A DNA stretch of 64,000 nucleotides from Albugo candida. Taxonomy: Eukaryota > Oomycota > Peronosporomycetes > Albuginales > Albuginaceae. The stretch covers positions 310,001 through 374,000 of the forward strand of contig CAJNAR010000170.1 of the NCBI GenBank assembly GCA_905220665.1. Direction: 5' to 3'. Both the position numbers and the translations under genes were made by a program. The notes under the pieces were generated by a model. It was not told the origin of the DNA, made no database searches, and saw only the letters and a list, made by a program, of their open reading frames with translations. Of this stretch, positions 11,081-23,393 are shown piece by piece. The stretch's first letter is position 1; each line of letters starts with the position of its first letter.

Positions 11081-14000
11081 CGAATGCGTTCCTCTTGGTC
11101 GTAACACTGTCTTCGAAAGTACCGAACGTGCGCACTAAACGTGGTGTAGATCACGGAAAGTGCTGGAATTGTCGGAGTTGCTGATCGCTGATCGAACAAA
11201 CGACGATTCCGATCTCTCCAGACGAAGTGCAGTGTCACCGCTTGCAATGCAAGCCACAAATCCGACATAATTGCTAACTATTCTTTCCAATCCGACCGTA
11301 GTGTTGGTACGATTGCACATGCAATATGCGTCCAACGTGGTCGAGAGGAGAAGAACTGATCCCAACTAGGGAGTAACTCCCTCCATAACTGTGCCGTGTG
11401 ATCGCACTCTAGAAAGAGATGTTGATCGGATTCCACTGCCCCACACGAAGGCTGCGTGCACAATATAATGTCGGGCTGAATATTCTTCAAGAACCAGAAA
11501 CGAGATCGAACTGGCAACATTCGAAAGGCGAGACGAAACTGTAAATCCTCGAAAATTGGTAATACACGTTTTCGAAGATGCCGTGATGTAGCCATAAAAG
11601 TTCCAACTCGTTCGGAATCCAGTGCGTCCGATCTCTCCCGTGATGACCAATGTGTCGACATCGGATGACTCTTGGTTGGTTCGGGAGGTTTCCAGACGAT
11701 TCGTGAGAGTTGTGAGCGTGAAATAGATGGAAAATAATGTTTCCTTTCCGTGCTTGTTACTCCCACATAAAATGATCTGCCACTTGTGGTTGGTGTAATC
11801 CAAGTGATGAGACCAATCGTCGAGTGGATACGCTATAGTATCTGAGTGACTTCATTGTAAAGTCGACTCAGCAACTTTTCTTCAGCCATATCCGATGTGT
11901 TTAGCTCTTCGTCGTTGTAATAGTTGGCGACGAAAGCTTCCTTCGTTGGCCATGTGTCGCTTTCACGAAAAAAGTATTGCAGACTTCGAATCTCGAAAAG
12001 TTTAGCAAACGTTTTTCGAAATGTTCGATGTGGTTCATCCACCATGCCAAGATTGTACCAAACGTTCTGCGTACTCGGATGACGAGTAGCAGCTTCGTAA
12101 TGTAACTTTTGGTCGCAGTGAAACCACATCGGCTGTTCCATGTAGTACTGACGGCGTTGTGAAACATTTAAATCTGATATTGAAATGCTCCAGTCCATCT
12201 GATGCCACATTTTAAATGCGTGTTTCCACCACGACGATATGCTCTCCCATTGAACCATTTTCCCATGTCGATTTGGTGCGATGGTGAATATATCCATCGG
12301 CTTGTGTGGTCCAAAGGAAGGTTGGATAAGTTGTAATAATTCCGTCGAAGCAGTTGTCCAATTCGCAGGAATAATTGTTGACGCATCGGATGCGAACTGC
12401 TGAAGGAATTGAATACGTTGTAGCTTTAGTCGTCCCACCAAAAAAGGAACTTGTAGTCCACCATCTTGTCGGCGAAGATATAAAAACTCTTTGCTGAGTA
12501 GGTGAACATGTTTTGAATCTTTTTTGTGTTTCCGACCAAGCACAAATCGATTTAACATCGATTGCCACTGTCGAATGGTCGCTGCTGGTATGTCTACGTG
12601 CATCGTGTAATGCCACAAACGTGATAAAATCATCGTCTGCGCAACCAGTAGTCGACCACGAACAGTTCTTGCTGTTCGAAACCATACACCAAACCCATCG
12701 TAAAAACGATTGTCGAGAGCTAAAATAACCATCGAGTGAGTTGGTTTCTGGCCGAACGGAATACCCAAATACTTGACCGAATCCTCCGGACCCATTATGG
12801 TCAAATTGGGAATACGTGGACATGGCTTGGTCCGATTCAACGAGAGCAAGGATGATTTACTCAAGTTGAGCTTCGCACCCGATCCATCGCAATAGACTTG
12901 GACGAGTTCGAGTTGCGTCAAAACACCATTTGGTGTCTCTGAAAGCAATGTCGAATCGTCCGCAAAAAATAATCCAGTTGCGACAGTCGTGCCATTAATC
13001 CAAATGCCATGTTCTTCATGTTGACGAAGTAGATTTCCCAAAGGTTCGATCGTCATCAGAAAAAGTAATGCTGAGAGAGGATCACCTTGTTTCACTCCAC
13101 GTTGTGGTGCAATAGATGGTGTGATGTTTCCATTAATCATCAACTGCGCCTTTGTGTTATTGTACAAAAGCCGAACCCAGTCGATGAAACTTTTTCCAAC
13201 ACCCATTTTTTCCAAAACGCGAAACATGTACGTCCAATTGACTCGATCATATGCTTTCTCAAAGTCGAGAAAAGTCGCATAAGCTTCCTCCCCACGATGA
13301 GTGACCAAGTCTTGGATGTCGGTCAGATGTCGAATATGGTGATGCATTGACCTTCCTCGCACGAATGCTTTTTGATCTTGATGGATCAATTTTGGCAAAA
13401 AACGTTGCAATCGATACGCCAACACTTTTGAAAGTACTTTCACATCAACGCAAAGCAGTGCGATCGGTCGATAGTTGCCAGGATCACCTCGTGATCCTTT
13501 TTTGTATAAAAGTGTGATTGCTGAGTGACGTTGTGATCGAAGTAAAATTCCTCTTTCCAGCTGATATTCGAACACGATCTTCAGACACTCGCCAAACGTT
13601 TCCGGATCAAGCTGATAAAATGCAGCTGGTAGTCCATCCATACCTGGAGAAGAACTACCACGCATGTGCTTGATCGCTTCCGCCATCTCGGTCGTACTTA
13701 ACCGAGTTGAGAGACGTTCTTGCTGTGCTGTGGCAAGTGAAACTTGAATCGAATCGATTAACTTTTTTTGCTTTCTTCGACTTGGAACATTTGAGTCGGT
13801 CTCTGAGCTATAAAGAGAGCCCATGACACCACCCCAATGATCTCTGAATTCGTCAATAATCTCCCTCGGGTTCGATGTCACGGTACCACATTTTTTTGTA
13901 ACATTTTCGATCGGCACGCGACGACAAGAACTATCCGGAGGGCAAAAAAAATGCTTGGAAGAGTTCTCCATATGCTTCACGTGATGGTCGAAGCTTTCAT

Positions 14001-15100
14001 CTTGGTTGTATTTCGCGTTGTTTTCGACTGAAATTTTAAATTTCTGGAGACTCGATTCGTAAAAATACCGTGACTCATTGGTGTCTTGGATGCGATAGCG
14101 AGATGCTGCGACTTCCAAAACACGCTGGCTAGACTCAACATCACGTCGGCTATCTTGTGCAACCTTTTTTTCAATGCGTTGAAGCTGTTTCTTGATTTTC
14201 GTCTTCCAACTTTCCCACATTTTACCGGGAGTCGAAGTTGTCCGTAACTGTTCGAGCACCACATTCGCTTCCAATTTGATTGCTTCGACAACTTTAGGAT
14301 ATTCAAATAGTCGTAATGATCATTTCCAATATCCTCGAACGGGTGATTGAATTGGATTTGCAAAAGTTACTTTTTGTGCCAGATGATCTCCCGCATGTCG
14401 TGGACGAAAATACTCAGAGGTTTTGTATACCATATTGAATAGCTCTTCCGACATGCAGATGTAATCAAGTCGATTCTTGCGCGGTAATGGTCCTGTAAAT
14501 ACTTTTTCATTCGGATGTTGGATTCGCCAAGCGTCTACCACACCCAACTGTAAAAGCCATTCCAAACACGCTAATCGACTTGGTTCGTGTCGAATTGTTC
14601 CACTCGAAGCATCGATAGCTGGATCGAGTGGTGTGTTGAAATCACCAAATACGATATGTGTTGCGGTCGATTCGAAAGTGTTGGAGAGTAATAACTCATA
14701 AAAACCCACTCGTTCCTTAGCCTTGACCGGTGCATCGTGAATGATAAGACGCAGCACCAAATAGCGATTTCGAATGCTTCGTTCGGTGAGTTCTTCAGCT
14801 GTTGGGTAACCGGGAAAGTCCGAACGAAGAATTGTCATGAATCTGCCACTGCGGTTGTGAGTCGGATGTAGAAATGCACTGTTGTGATCATTGACAAACA
14901 TTTTGTGCTGCATTTTTGAGGATAATAAAAATTGAAATGATTCCAGTTGGTTGTGATCGTGAAACTTGGTTTCTTGAACACAACAAATGGAGTGTTGTGA
15001 TAAGATGTGGTCGATAAAATGATGACCATTTTTATGAATTCCATTAACATTCACCGTGAGTGCTGAGATATTGTTCCACGTTGAAATAATCGAGGAGCCC

Positions 15101-17574
15101 TTAGCATTCACGCTGAAGTGGACCGGCAATCAACCTCATTTCACCATCTTCTTTTGAGAGGTGAAGTGTTGCTTTCTCTTCAGGGAAAAAGCTGAGATTG
15201 ACTGAGAGCTCGCTGATATCACCACAGAGAAGTCCTCGCCATTTACCACCAAACCATTGCGACCAACATTTTATGCCGACGTCGGAACGTAACAACAATA
15301 TTAGCACATTGATCGGAAGTAAACGACAATGGTGACCCGGAATCCAGATCACTGGTCTATCGGTGAGAAAGTGGATCCAGTGATCGTTTGTGTAAAATGT
15401 CGGGGCAGTAGACATAAATAACAGTTCCAATAATGCGAGAGCTTTGGTCGCCCGAGTGAAACCGTGAACAGTGTCCGGCACAGACTTCCACCAAGGCATC
15501 ACTTTCTCGAACAATACAGCTCTCTTTGAGGGAACTTTTCCACCAACGTGGCGATTCCATCGCGTCGTAAATGTGACATCTTCGCCGAGATTGTGTGCTG
15601 CAAAAACGCGATTGATTAGAAGTAGATGTGCTACTTCGTCCAACGCAGGATCATTCGACTCCATGCATGAAATAAGCACCCCATGCATGGTGATGGGATG
15701 ATATAATGCTGCCCCGATGATTTGGTCGGGGTTGGTACAGAATTGTACCAGCCGACGCACATGTGGGATGCACGCATCAGCTTGGACCAGCTTGTCCGGT
15801 CGAAGCTGGTGGAGTGCATTTTTGGAATCTATTTCCATGAGCTCTCCGATTTCACCAATTCGAGTTGGTCGCTCCGTTTTTTCCACCGTTGTATGACGCT
15901 TTTTATAAAAGTGCGCCGCCTCTTTCGAAGTGGCTATCTCTTGTGGCATCCGTGCTTTCACGGGAATAATTTGAATGCGATTGCCATGCTCCGGATTGGC
16001 AACCGCTTGGACTTCTTCGACTTCCACCTCCATAGTTGCGAGCACAGCAAAGTAATTACTTGTCGCCAACGTTGGGAGCGCACGAGGTGGTGCCTTGGAA
16101 ACCATTTGGTCGAACGGCTGAGTCCGATTACGCTTTCCTCGTGTCCATGCCAACTGCATGTATGTGTCACCATCCCTCTCTACCCGTGGATGGGAAGATG
16201 ATTGACTTTTCAAATGTAGGATGGGGGGAGTGGGCTGTGATAAGTCCGGTGACGGTGGTGGTGAGATAGAGGGAGGACTGTTGAGCTCCAACGAAATTTG
16301 GTCGGATTGTTTTCGCTCCGGTCGCCTCGTCTCCAATTCCTGAATTTGAACTGACGTCTCCACCTTTTTTGGGACCACCACGACTGCCTTTGGCGCGGTT
16401 GTTTGTTTTTGTTGTTCTTGTTGCGGTTTTGCTTGGTATTGATTCTGAGTTTGAGTTTTACTTTTGTGTTGTTGGTTGTTGTTGTTGGTCTGTTTTTTGT
16501 TTGTTTTTTGTTGCTGCCGCGCTCCCGTGGATATTGCAGCACCCAAATCCAAGCAGTAAGGACCACGTTGACCAAATCGTGGTCGTTCCGTTGGAGTAGG
16601 AGCATTCTTACCCCGTACTGGGTAGAGCTGTTTGTCGTCAGTGATTTGTTCAATCACTTTACCAACTCCAACCAGTTGTTGGGGACACGTTGAGCAGCCA
16701 AAGTAGACTCGCCAAGTCGACATTACCACCTCTTTGGTTGGAACCGTCTCGCGAAAGGTGTCATACACCACTTGACATCCTAGTTGGTGAAGAGCACGGA
16801 GAATGTTGTTCCGTTCTTCCTCCACGCCTACGCCGAAAACATCGAGGTAGTACTTTGTTTCAAGAGTATCAAAGTCCCGAAAAAAGTACTTTTCCCCAAG
16901 GATAGTCACCGGCTGACACTCCAACTGTTGGCAGGCATCCTGTGGTGACCATCACCCTGATGCTTCCCCCAGGCATTTTGGATACCTGAGCGATTGACCG
17001 ACTCTCCAGTAGGCTTTCAAAAACCGGATTACCGTGGTCTCGCATCAAGGATGTTAGGATTTTTCCATTTGGAGTACGGGTCAAGGACTGGCCCGACTCT
17101 AAGACCATCGGGAAGGTAGGTTACTTTCCGGATTTGGAAAGGTATTGCTGCTTCCAATTTCGCAGACAAAACCGACCAATCCGGGTGCTCCCCATCAGCA
17201 TATAGGTGCAGGATAGCCTCGATATCCGAGGCTTTCGGCTTTGCGAGCTCCACGCGAAATTTCGCTCGAGCTCTAGCCTGGTCCTTACGCAAGGACTCCT
17301 ATGACTTGATAAGGTCAGCAAGCGTGGGACTTTTAGTGTCGTCCACACTTGCAGTTGCCTTTTGGTCATCCTGTGACGAGGCAACGACAGTACCGCATGT
17401 ACCATCGGTACCACATCCTGCACCGGTAGTACCGGTATTAACCTGTACCGTCACACTGGGGGTGGGGGGTACTTTCCACGTCATCACACAGGGGTGATGA
17501 CTCATGAGGGTTGCCACGTCACTACAAGCGGACGCTAGCACCCTGAATTGTGTCGATATGTCGACTTGAATCAT
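15101..17574 (-). pseudogene. LINE ORF1, broken by a stop and frameshifts
   Basis: The main open part is 16924-15101 (about 600 codons, no initial ATG). It has a globular N-terminal part including VYFGCSTCPQQL, a Gln/Lys/Asn-rich middle of low complexity, and a Pro/Ser-rich stretch. Upstream pieces at 17574-17299, 17292-17029 and 17108-16869 read in order. One in-frame TAG (17299) and two frame changes separate them. No CCHC knuckle is seen. Its role as the ORF1 nucleic-acid-binding protein is inferred from position only. Confidence 0.75.
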
Positions 17575-17640
17575 TGTTTTCGAGAGGAAGTAGTTGAAAA
17601 AAGTTGTTTTTTCGAGTTGTTATTACTAAATTGGCTGGTT

Positions 17641-20604
17641 ACTTAGTAGCCGGCAAATTGAGAAGTGAAGCTTCAATAAAAACAACCTATACCAGGTTGC
17701 ATTTATCCCCGATTAATTTTTTATGGAATACCTCTAGCCAGCAATCACAGCGGCAACCAGAAAAAAAGTTGATTCAATGTGTCAATGAACGATAGCGAGG
17801 CAAGCTCGAAATGGCAAATATTGAATATTGGAAGCCTTCCAACCCAGTCTGGTCGACTGGTCACTATTGTGATGGCTAGATATACTGAATCAGAATTCTG
17901 TTGTGTATGGGTCTTCTAAATGCAGTAATAATTGCCTCGTTCATAAAAAGTTACGTCCGGATGTGCAAATTTCTAGAACAGCAACGGCGGACTGCTCTAA
18001 CATGGCAACTTCCAACTGACAATCCCTTCGAGAGAGAATGTGCAATCGAGATAGACGATGTGAGTGTTCATCTTAGAATAAGAGTAATCGCAATCTTTCT
18101 GTCAACTATTGTCTTGTGAATCTTCTTTCATGCTGTCGATATCTTCATTAGCATCACAAGTTGACATTTGATAAAATTACAGAGATCGCATCCTTGCTGG
18201 TGTAAATTCCCGTAGACCTGAGGCGACATTCCATTCTATCCTTTTTTTCTGATTCGATGGCATCAGCTTCGTTGTAGAGAACCAACTGTGCTCCATTGAA
18301 TGATGTTTGACTCGATCAGAAGTTGTTTCCTGTTTTGGATTTGGATGGCCTACATGTAAAGTGGCCGATAGCTAGAGAACGATGGGTACAAACTTGCAAT
18401 AATGTCTCGTAGCTCACAAGAATGCTCGATATGCAGCCTACAGTGCAGAACACCAATGCTTTGTGTTTGTTTGCGAAAAAGACGAGTCCTTCAGGTATGC
18501 ATCCGGTGGCTTCTAAATGACACTGAGCTCTGTTGACACATTCGCCTCTTACTCGTTTGCCCTTGTTAAGCGTTGATTAGAGAATATTAGAGAATAATTC
18601 GGACGCCACGGAGTAAATGGACTGGGCGCATGATTCATAAACCAAGATTGAACTCGATTGCGTCCAGTCCTGCGCAATGCGCCGTGCAGTGGCATCGTTG
18701 TGGAAGTCACTGCAAATGCCATTTGCGGATCGATTATGACCGCTTATTCTTATAGTCGTTCCGAAGCTTTTTGGGAGAATATGAAAGTCTTAACACTTTT
18801 AAGACATAGTTTGATGACAGCAACAGGTATCTTTTTTCTGTTGAGTTTTTATATTTGAAATTATATCGACGATTGGATACACTAATTGTCAACAGTATTT
18901 CCTACAATTCTTCTCGAGAACTTATCTCTCATGATGCCATTCCCTCTCATTCAAGTGACTTAGCTTTATTGAATCATATACAATGTGGTGGGTGCATGGG
19001 CAAAATAGAAGTAACGTATGATGCCGCGCGGAGGCTGTGTCCCTCTACTGAAGCACTTATTCGTGATCAATATATACATATGAGCAAAGGCGATTTATTT
19101 TTGTGCCTTCTTCCAGTGCCGATCCAGTGGCAGATTGAGTTCCTCTTCCAGTTACACAGCATGCGCGATACCCGTCATGAATGACTTTGATCATTATATC
19201 CCGTGGTATCAGCGATGCTGTGAATCGATTAGGTCTAACTCGAGAACCCGAGAACGAAATTGAGAATGATTAGAGAATTCGCAGAAAACTGTGTGGTATA
19301 ATTATCTTGGCCCTTTCAACTTATCCTTACTTGAACTGAACGACTAAAAGTATCAGTAAAAAAGCGAGTGAGCTGCGCACAACGTGGAGCATCTTCTTCT
19401 ATGGAGGAGGTAACCCTCCATTTCTCTGATAATAAGTTGAATTCTTGGCAAATTTCTATAAAGAGCTTAATGATCATTATACAGTCGTTTTGATCAGCTG
19501 GTGAGATGAATTTGATAAGCACTAAAGTACAAGAAAACGCTTACTAAAGTCTTAACACTCATGCTACCAAGCGAAGCTTGTAGGCGACACATCCGTCGAG
19601 GCTACCTTCTCTGCGAACCTTTTTGCTGGCGATAGGAATTTGAAGTGAAAGTCCTAATGCAATTTCTGGCTTTGATCATAAGCTTTTATCAAAATGGATG
19701 TGGGTAATCGATACGAAAGCGCAAAAAATAACATTGATTAGTTGCTCGGTAGCCCATCATGCTGTTATTGAAAAAGAATCTCAGGGATGTTTGACCAGAT
19801 ATCCAATCGATGCAGATAGCGAGCTTTATAGATTGATCGATGGATAGAATAGGATGGAATAGTGAATTGTGAGGCAGCAGAGTCTGCACGAGTCATATAT
19901 TCACACTTGAGCATAGTATTTTGGCAAGCATGTCTGTTGCAATCACATACGAATACAGCTGCTTTGATCTGTCTTATCTCGATACTTCAAACAAGAAAAT
20001 CTATCACGATGGTGATTGCGATTCAGTGTAAAGAATAACGCGACAAGAGGAAAGTACATTATCGTATCGAATCTTATCCGCTGCGAAGGCCCCAGGGAGG
20101 TTAGCTCTCGTCGATAATCATGCATGTGAAGAAGCCATTTCAAACATAAGAAATGTGTGATGCACGCGAGACTTCCTTAGAAGAGACTGGTAACAGCATC
20201 AGTCAAGGTGCATGATATGAAGTTAACTTATCGAAAGGATGGGAATAGAATAGAAGACTCGAACCACTTCATAGTTAGTGAGTTCTTTGTACATTGTAAA
20301 AGCCTGTAGGGTCAATGGTCCTGTCAGTCGATGGCAACAGAATCAAATTTCAAAAATAAGGCTTGTGCGAATTTCAGCATGATTGATTACTTGGTACAAG
20401 CTTACGAATTGATGAAATCAGCTGGTTTTAGTGTACGCTTCAGGTAAAAGAACCCATACAATTTTCACACATCAACTGATCCAAAGATACGACCTCTCAG
20501 GATCGCGGCCGAACAGTTGGAGTGATACTCACTCGCCGATACAAAACATTTAAAGAGCACTATCGTACATTCAACGCGATACGAACTTGACTGAAGCACG
20601 GAAT
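17641..20604. other. Three-kilobase stretch without a supported gene
   Basis: Open frames here are short and carry no recognisable motif. I found no splice-linked series, no RNA gene and no clear repeat. The last few hundred bases should include the promoter and 5' UTR of the MYB gene that starts at 20605. Confidence 0.5.
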
Positions 20605-22014
20605 ATGTTACATGAAGTCGGACGGAATAGCCAGCAGGATATTTGCATATCCAATTCCGTAAAATGTGCGGAGAGGATAAAGTTCCAGCGTGGAAATAAG
20701 TCTCAATATCAGCCAAATGACACAATGTACCAGTATCAAGGAAATAATTCTTTGCACCATTTGAGTGATGCGACGATACTACATAGGAGACAACAGAAGG
20801 CTCGTACAAAGAGCGCCTCCAGTGCAATGGCAGAAAGAGCCAACGACTTGAAAACACATGAAATTGATTTGAAAGTTGATTCCAGATCTAAACCGAATGA
20901 AGCATTCTTGAACAGAATTTACGATCTTTTGAAGGAACAGGACCAAGAGGAAGGCTTCTTTCACAAAATTTGCAATGGAGAAAGTCATGAATCGTGTCAG
21001 GCCGAAATTTGCAAGCTAGAAGAAAAACTCACAGAACAAAATTCCCGCCTGACGATATTTTCTGAAATAGAAGCACAACGCCGTGTGGAAATCGATCAGC
21101 TAAAGAGAGGCATAATGGCACTACAACAAGATCTAGTTCGACTGATGAGTATTGTTGATGTGCATATACAAGTTCCAATGAATCAGCTTGCACACTACAA
21201 TAGCACGGGAGAGCAGAGAAACATGGCGTATGAAGCTCAAGCTGCAAAATTTGCTTTCCATCAGAACCAGTTGCAGTATTTACAAATGCAACACTACCCG
21301 GGACAGGAGTCTGACTCGATATATCATCAGATGAATACTTTACAGAGGGATGAATATCCAGGAAGTACGTTTTTGAGTGCCAGTGATCCATCAAGAGGTG
21401 AAAACGACCCACAACACATGCAGAATGATCTTGGTGTATCAAGTAGTACGAAGCTGTTCAATTCCGAACATACCGTACTACCCACCACATCATTATCGCC
21501 CCCATCAAAGCGCCTCAAGACATCTGGGAAACTGAACGGAAAACGGGCTTGGACGCCTGAAGAAGATCAAGCTTTGGCAAGAGCTGTTGAGACTGCCGGG
21601 GCAACTGATTGGTCTGCAATATCGCATCTTTTACATGGAAGATGTGGCAAACAATGTCGAGAACGATGGGTAAATCATCTTTGCCCAAGTGTGAACAAGG
21701 AAGCCTGGACAGAGCAAGAGGATGCAATTATCTTCCAAACGCGGGACAAAATTGGAAATCATTGGGCTGACATAGCCCGTCTTCTTCCTGGCAGAACAGA
21801 TAATGCAGTAAAGAACCGCTATTACTCCACTATGCGCCGACGAATGCGGCAGGAACGAAATGCAAAAAGACTCAATCGAGCTGAAATTGAGACCAGCGAT
21901 TGCGTCTCCCATGAGCATCTATGCAGAGATTGTCACTCATCACCTTCTTCTCCGGCTTCTTTCGATGAGATACCAAGCGATTCAGTAAACTCGGCAAACG
22001 CGTCACAATTGTAA
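20605..22014 (+). CDS. R2R3-type MYB transcription factor
   Basis: A single-exon nuclear DNA-binding protein of 469 aa. The first ATG of the frame is at 20605; an earlier in-frame TTG at 20587 is unlikely to be used. The N-terminal half is polar, with a coiled-coil-like stretch around residues 130-180 (EEKLTEQNSRL...QLKRGIMALQQDL). Two MYB repeats lie near residues 313-416. R2 begins RAWTPEEDQAL and has three regularly spaced Trp plus CGKQCRERWVNHL. R3 begins EAWTEQEDAII and ends GRTDNAVKNRYYST. These match animal/protist c-MYB-type repeats. A short Ser-rich tail follows. It probably regulates transcription; targets are unknown. The cereblon gene starts 85 bp downstream on the same strand. 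Confidence 0.93.
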   Translation: MLHEVGRNSQQDICISNSVKCAERIKFQRGNKSQYQPNDTMYQYQGNNSLHHLSDATILHRRQQKARTKSASSAMAERANDLKTHEIDLKVDSRSKPNEAFLNRIYDLLKEQDQEEGFFHKICNGESHESCQAEICKLEEKLTEQNSRLTIFSEIEAQRRVEIDQLKRGIMALQQDLVRLMSIVDVHIQVPMNQLAHYNSTGEQRNMAYEAQAAKFAFHQNQLQYLQMQHYPGQESDSIYHQMNTLQRDEYPGSTFLSASDPSRGENDPQHMQNDLGVSSSTKLFNSEHTVLPTTSLSPPSKRLKTSGKLNGKRAWTPEEDQALARAVETAGATDWSAISHLLHGRCGKQCRERWVNHLCPSVNKEAWTEQEDAIIFQTRDKIGNHWADIARLLPGRTDNAVKNRYYSTMRRRMRQERNAKRLNRAEIETSDCVSHEHLCRDCHSSPSSPASFDEIPSDSVNSANASQL

Positions 22015-22099
22015 TCGGTCATATAAGTAACTGGAGCGAACATTCAACCGGCTCCTACTTTTTGTGGGCACACTATTTCGCAATACCAGAGCCGAAATA

Positions 22100-23292
22100 A
22101 TGGCCCAACCACATGCGTATCTCGGTCAACTGGAATGTGTCCAAGATACTCTAACGAGCAGCTTTCGAGATGCAGAGATTTTGATCATGCCGCTTATCCA
22201 TCTACAGGATATCGTGCGTTCTAAATTAGTACTGCATGTGCTTATACTGATGCTTCTCTACAGATTTTATTCCCAGGAGATCAACTACCGATGAGAATGC
22301 TCACGGACAGCAATTTTCAATCGGTTCGTGACCATATGTCGCGACGAGGTGTTTTGCTTGCAGTCTGTATGGCAGATCAGGTAATTTTTTTGACTATATA
22401 AAGTGTCGTCAGCGTATTTTCACGAGCAGTGAAGGAGGAAGAATCGTATGGAACGACTGTGCGCATTGATAAGTTTTTGGTACAAGAGCAATGCATCTCG
22501 GTGACCGGACTTGCTGTGCAACGATTTCGTCTCGTGGAAGCAAGAATTGGACGCGCTGGAGCTGTACTGGGAAAGGTTGAGATTTTAGCGGATGAAGGCT
22601 CAATGTTGATGCCGATCGATCGTGGATATCGCTTATCCGTAACTTACTGGGACGCCTGGATCTACGATCTCTATGACGCATCAAAGCTTGCTCGACGCAT
22701 TGAAACGCAATTGAACTCTTTCCAGCATTGGAATTGGTTCAGCAAAATTGCCAGAGAAACGAGTCCGCTAGTGCAGCTTCAAGACTCGCGATCAGTATCC
22801 CGGGAAGAAGAATGGACGATCTTGATGAAATTTGCATACTGGATTGCTTCAAACCTACCAGCGGATTTACAACAGAGGCTCCAGCTACTAAAGATGAGAA
22901 ACCTCGTGCATCGTCTACGTTTCGAGCTTCATTTGCTTGTCAACTATCGAGCAATCATTTACTGCGCCAGCTGTGGTAGTATCGTAGCTAATTCGGAAGA
23001 CATTTTCAGCTTTGCAGGCTCTGAGACTGTCACTGGTACATTTGTTAACCCAAATGGATTCGTCCATCAAGTGATGACGCTGCAACGAATCTGCCAGGAA
23101 TCGACAAGCATAGACAATCTACGATGCACACGTGACAGCTGGTTCCCAGGCTATGCATGGAGCATCATTCACTGTCGCTCATGCTTCAATCATCTCGGAT
23201 GGCAGTTCGATATCATCGATTCTACAGTCGATGAGCTCGCACAGTTTTTTGCATATCGAAGAGGAGCTCTGACGTCGAAATTGTCAACTTGA
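22100..23292 (+). CDS. CRBN: Cereblon: Lon-N domain plus CULT domain, CRL4 E3 substrate receptor
   Basis: Three exons (22100-22213, 22264-22366, 22427-23292; introns of 50 and 60 nt) give 360 aa. The N-terminal half is a Lon-type fold (ILFPGDQLPMRM, then YGTTVRI and VQRFRLVE). The C-terminal CULT domain has two CxxC zinc pairs (YCASC, HCRSC), the VNPNGFVHQ block, and SWFPGYAW...GW. The three Trp are spaced as in human W380/W386/W400, which form the aromatic cage that binds thalidomide-type ligands and C-terminal cyclic imide degrons. In animals cereblon joins DDB1-CUL4 ubiquitin ligase; DDB1 binding here is inferred. Human cereblon is 442 aa, so this form lacks most of the N-terminal extension. 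The second intron uses donor GTATGG and acceptor ACGAG, chosen because it keeps the conserved LLAVSVKEEE join. Confidence 0.93.
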
Positions 23293-23393
23293 TTTTGGTA
23301 AGGACAGACACTGAATGCTACAGAAACAGAATTGATGTTGTATTTCATGGATTTAACCATCGCAATTGATGAAATTGACTGAGGCAATTCAAG

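Larger units (their letters stand above)
10669..15129 (-). pseudogene. LINE ORF2: APE endonuclease, reverse transcriptase, zf-RVT; broken and SINE-interrupted
   Basis: 15129-14320 is the endonuclease, with the VQETKF Glu, FGDFNTP, RLDYICM, and a final GDH in place of the usual SDH. A single in-frame TGA at 14320-14322 separates it from the reverse transcriptase (14317-11833), with YRPIALLCVD, QKAFVRGRS, FLDFEKAYDRVNW and the catalytic FADD. A frameshift near 11830 leads to 11766-11278, where the text resembles a zf-RVT domain (Cys/His around CTQPSC...ECDHTAQLW). An in-frame TAG follows at 11278. The frame then runs to 11081 and, once the SINE and one duplication are skipped, continues without a shift to TAG at 10669. 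ORF2 has no ATG at its 5' edge. Confidence 0.88.
10430..17640 (-). mobile_element. Non-LTR retrotransposon (LINE) with ORF1 and an APE-type ORF2, inactive
   Basis: Minus-strand order is ORF1 (17574-15101), then ORF2 endonuclease, reverse transcriptase, zf-RVT-like C-terminus and a 3' UTR. No LTRs flank it. The coding part ends at a TAG at 10669. Downstream, near 10570-10630, there is a simple repeat of GTTGTAAAG/GTTGTTAAG units. ORF1 and ORF2 frames overlap by about 29 nt. Several stops and frameshifts inactivate the copy, and a SINE interrupts it. The outer limits are estimates. Confidence 0.88.

Noticed and set aside
17584..17603. Another SINE tail copy at the LINE 5' end (GGAAGTAGTTGAAAAAAG)
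   Set aside because: The similarity stops after about 18 bases and lacks the CCTTGACAA end.
21029..21442. A minus-strand gene overlapping the MYB factor
   Set aside because: It is an antisense frame of the MYB gene with no recognised domain.
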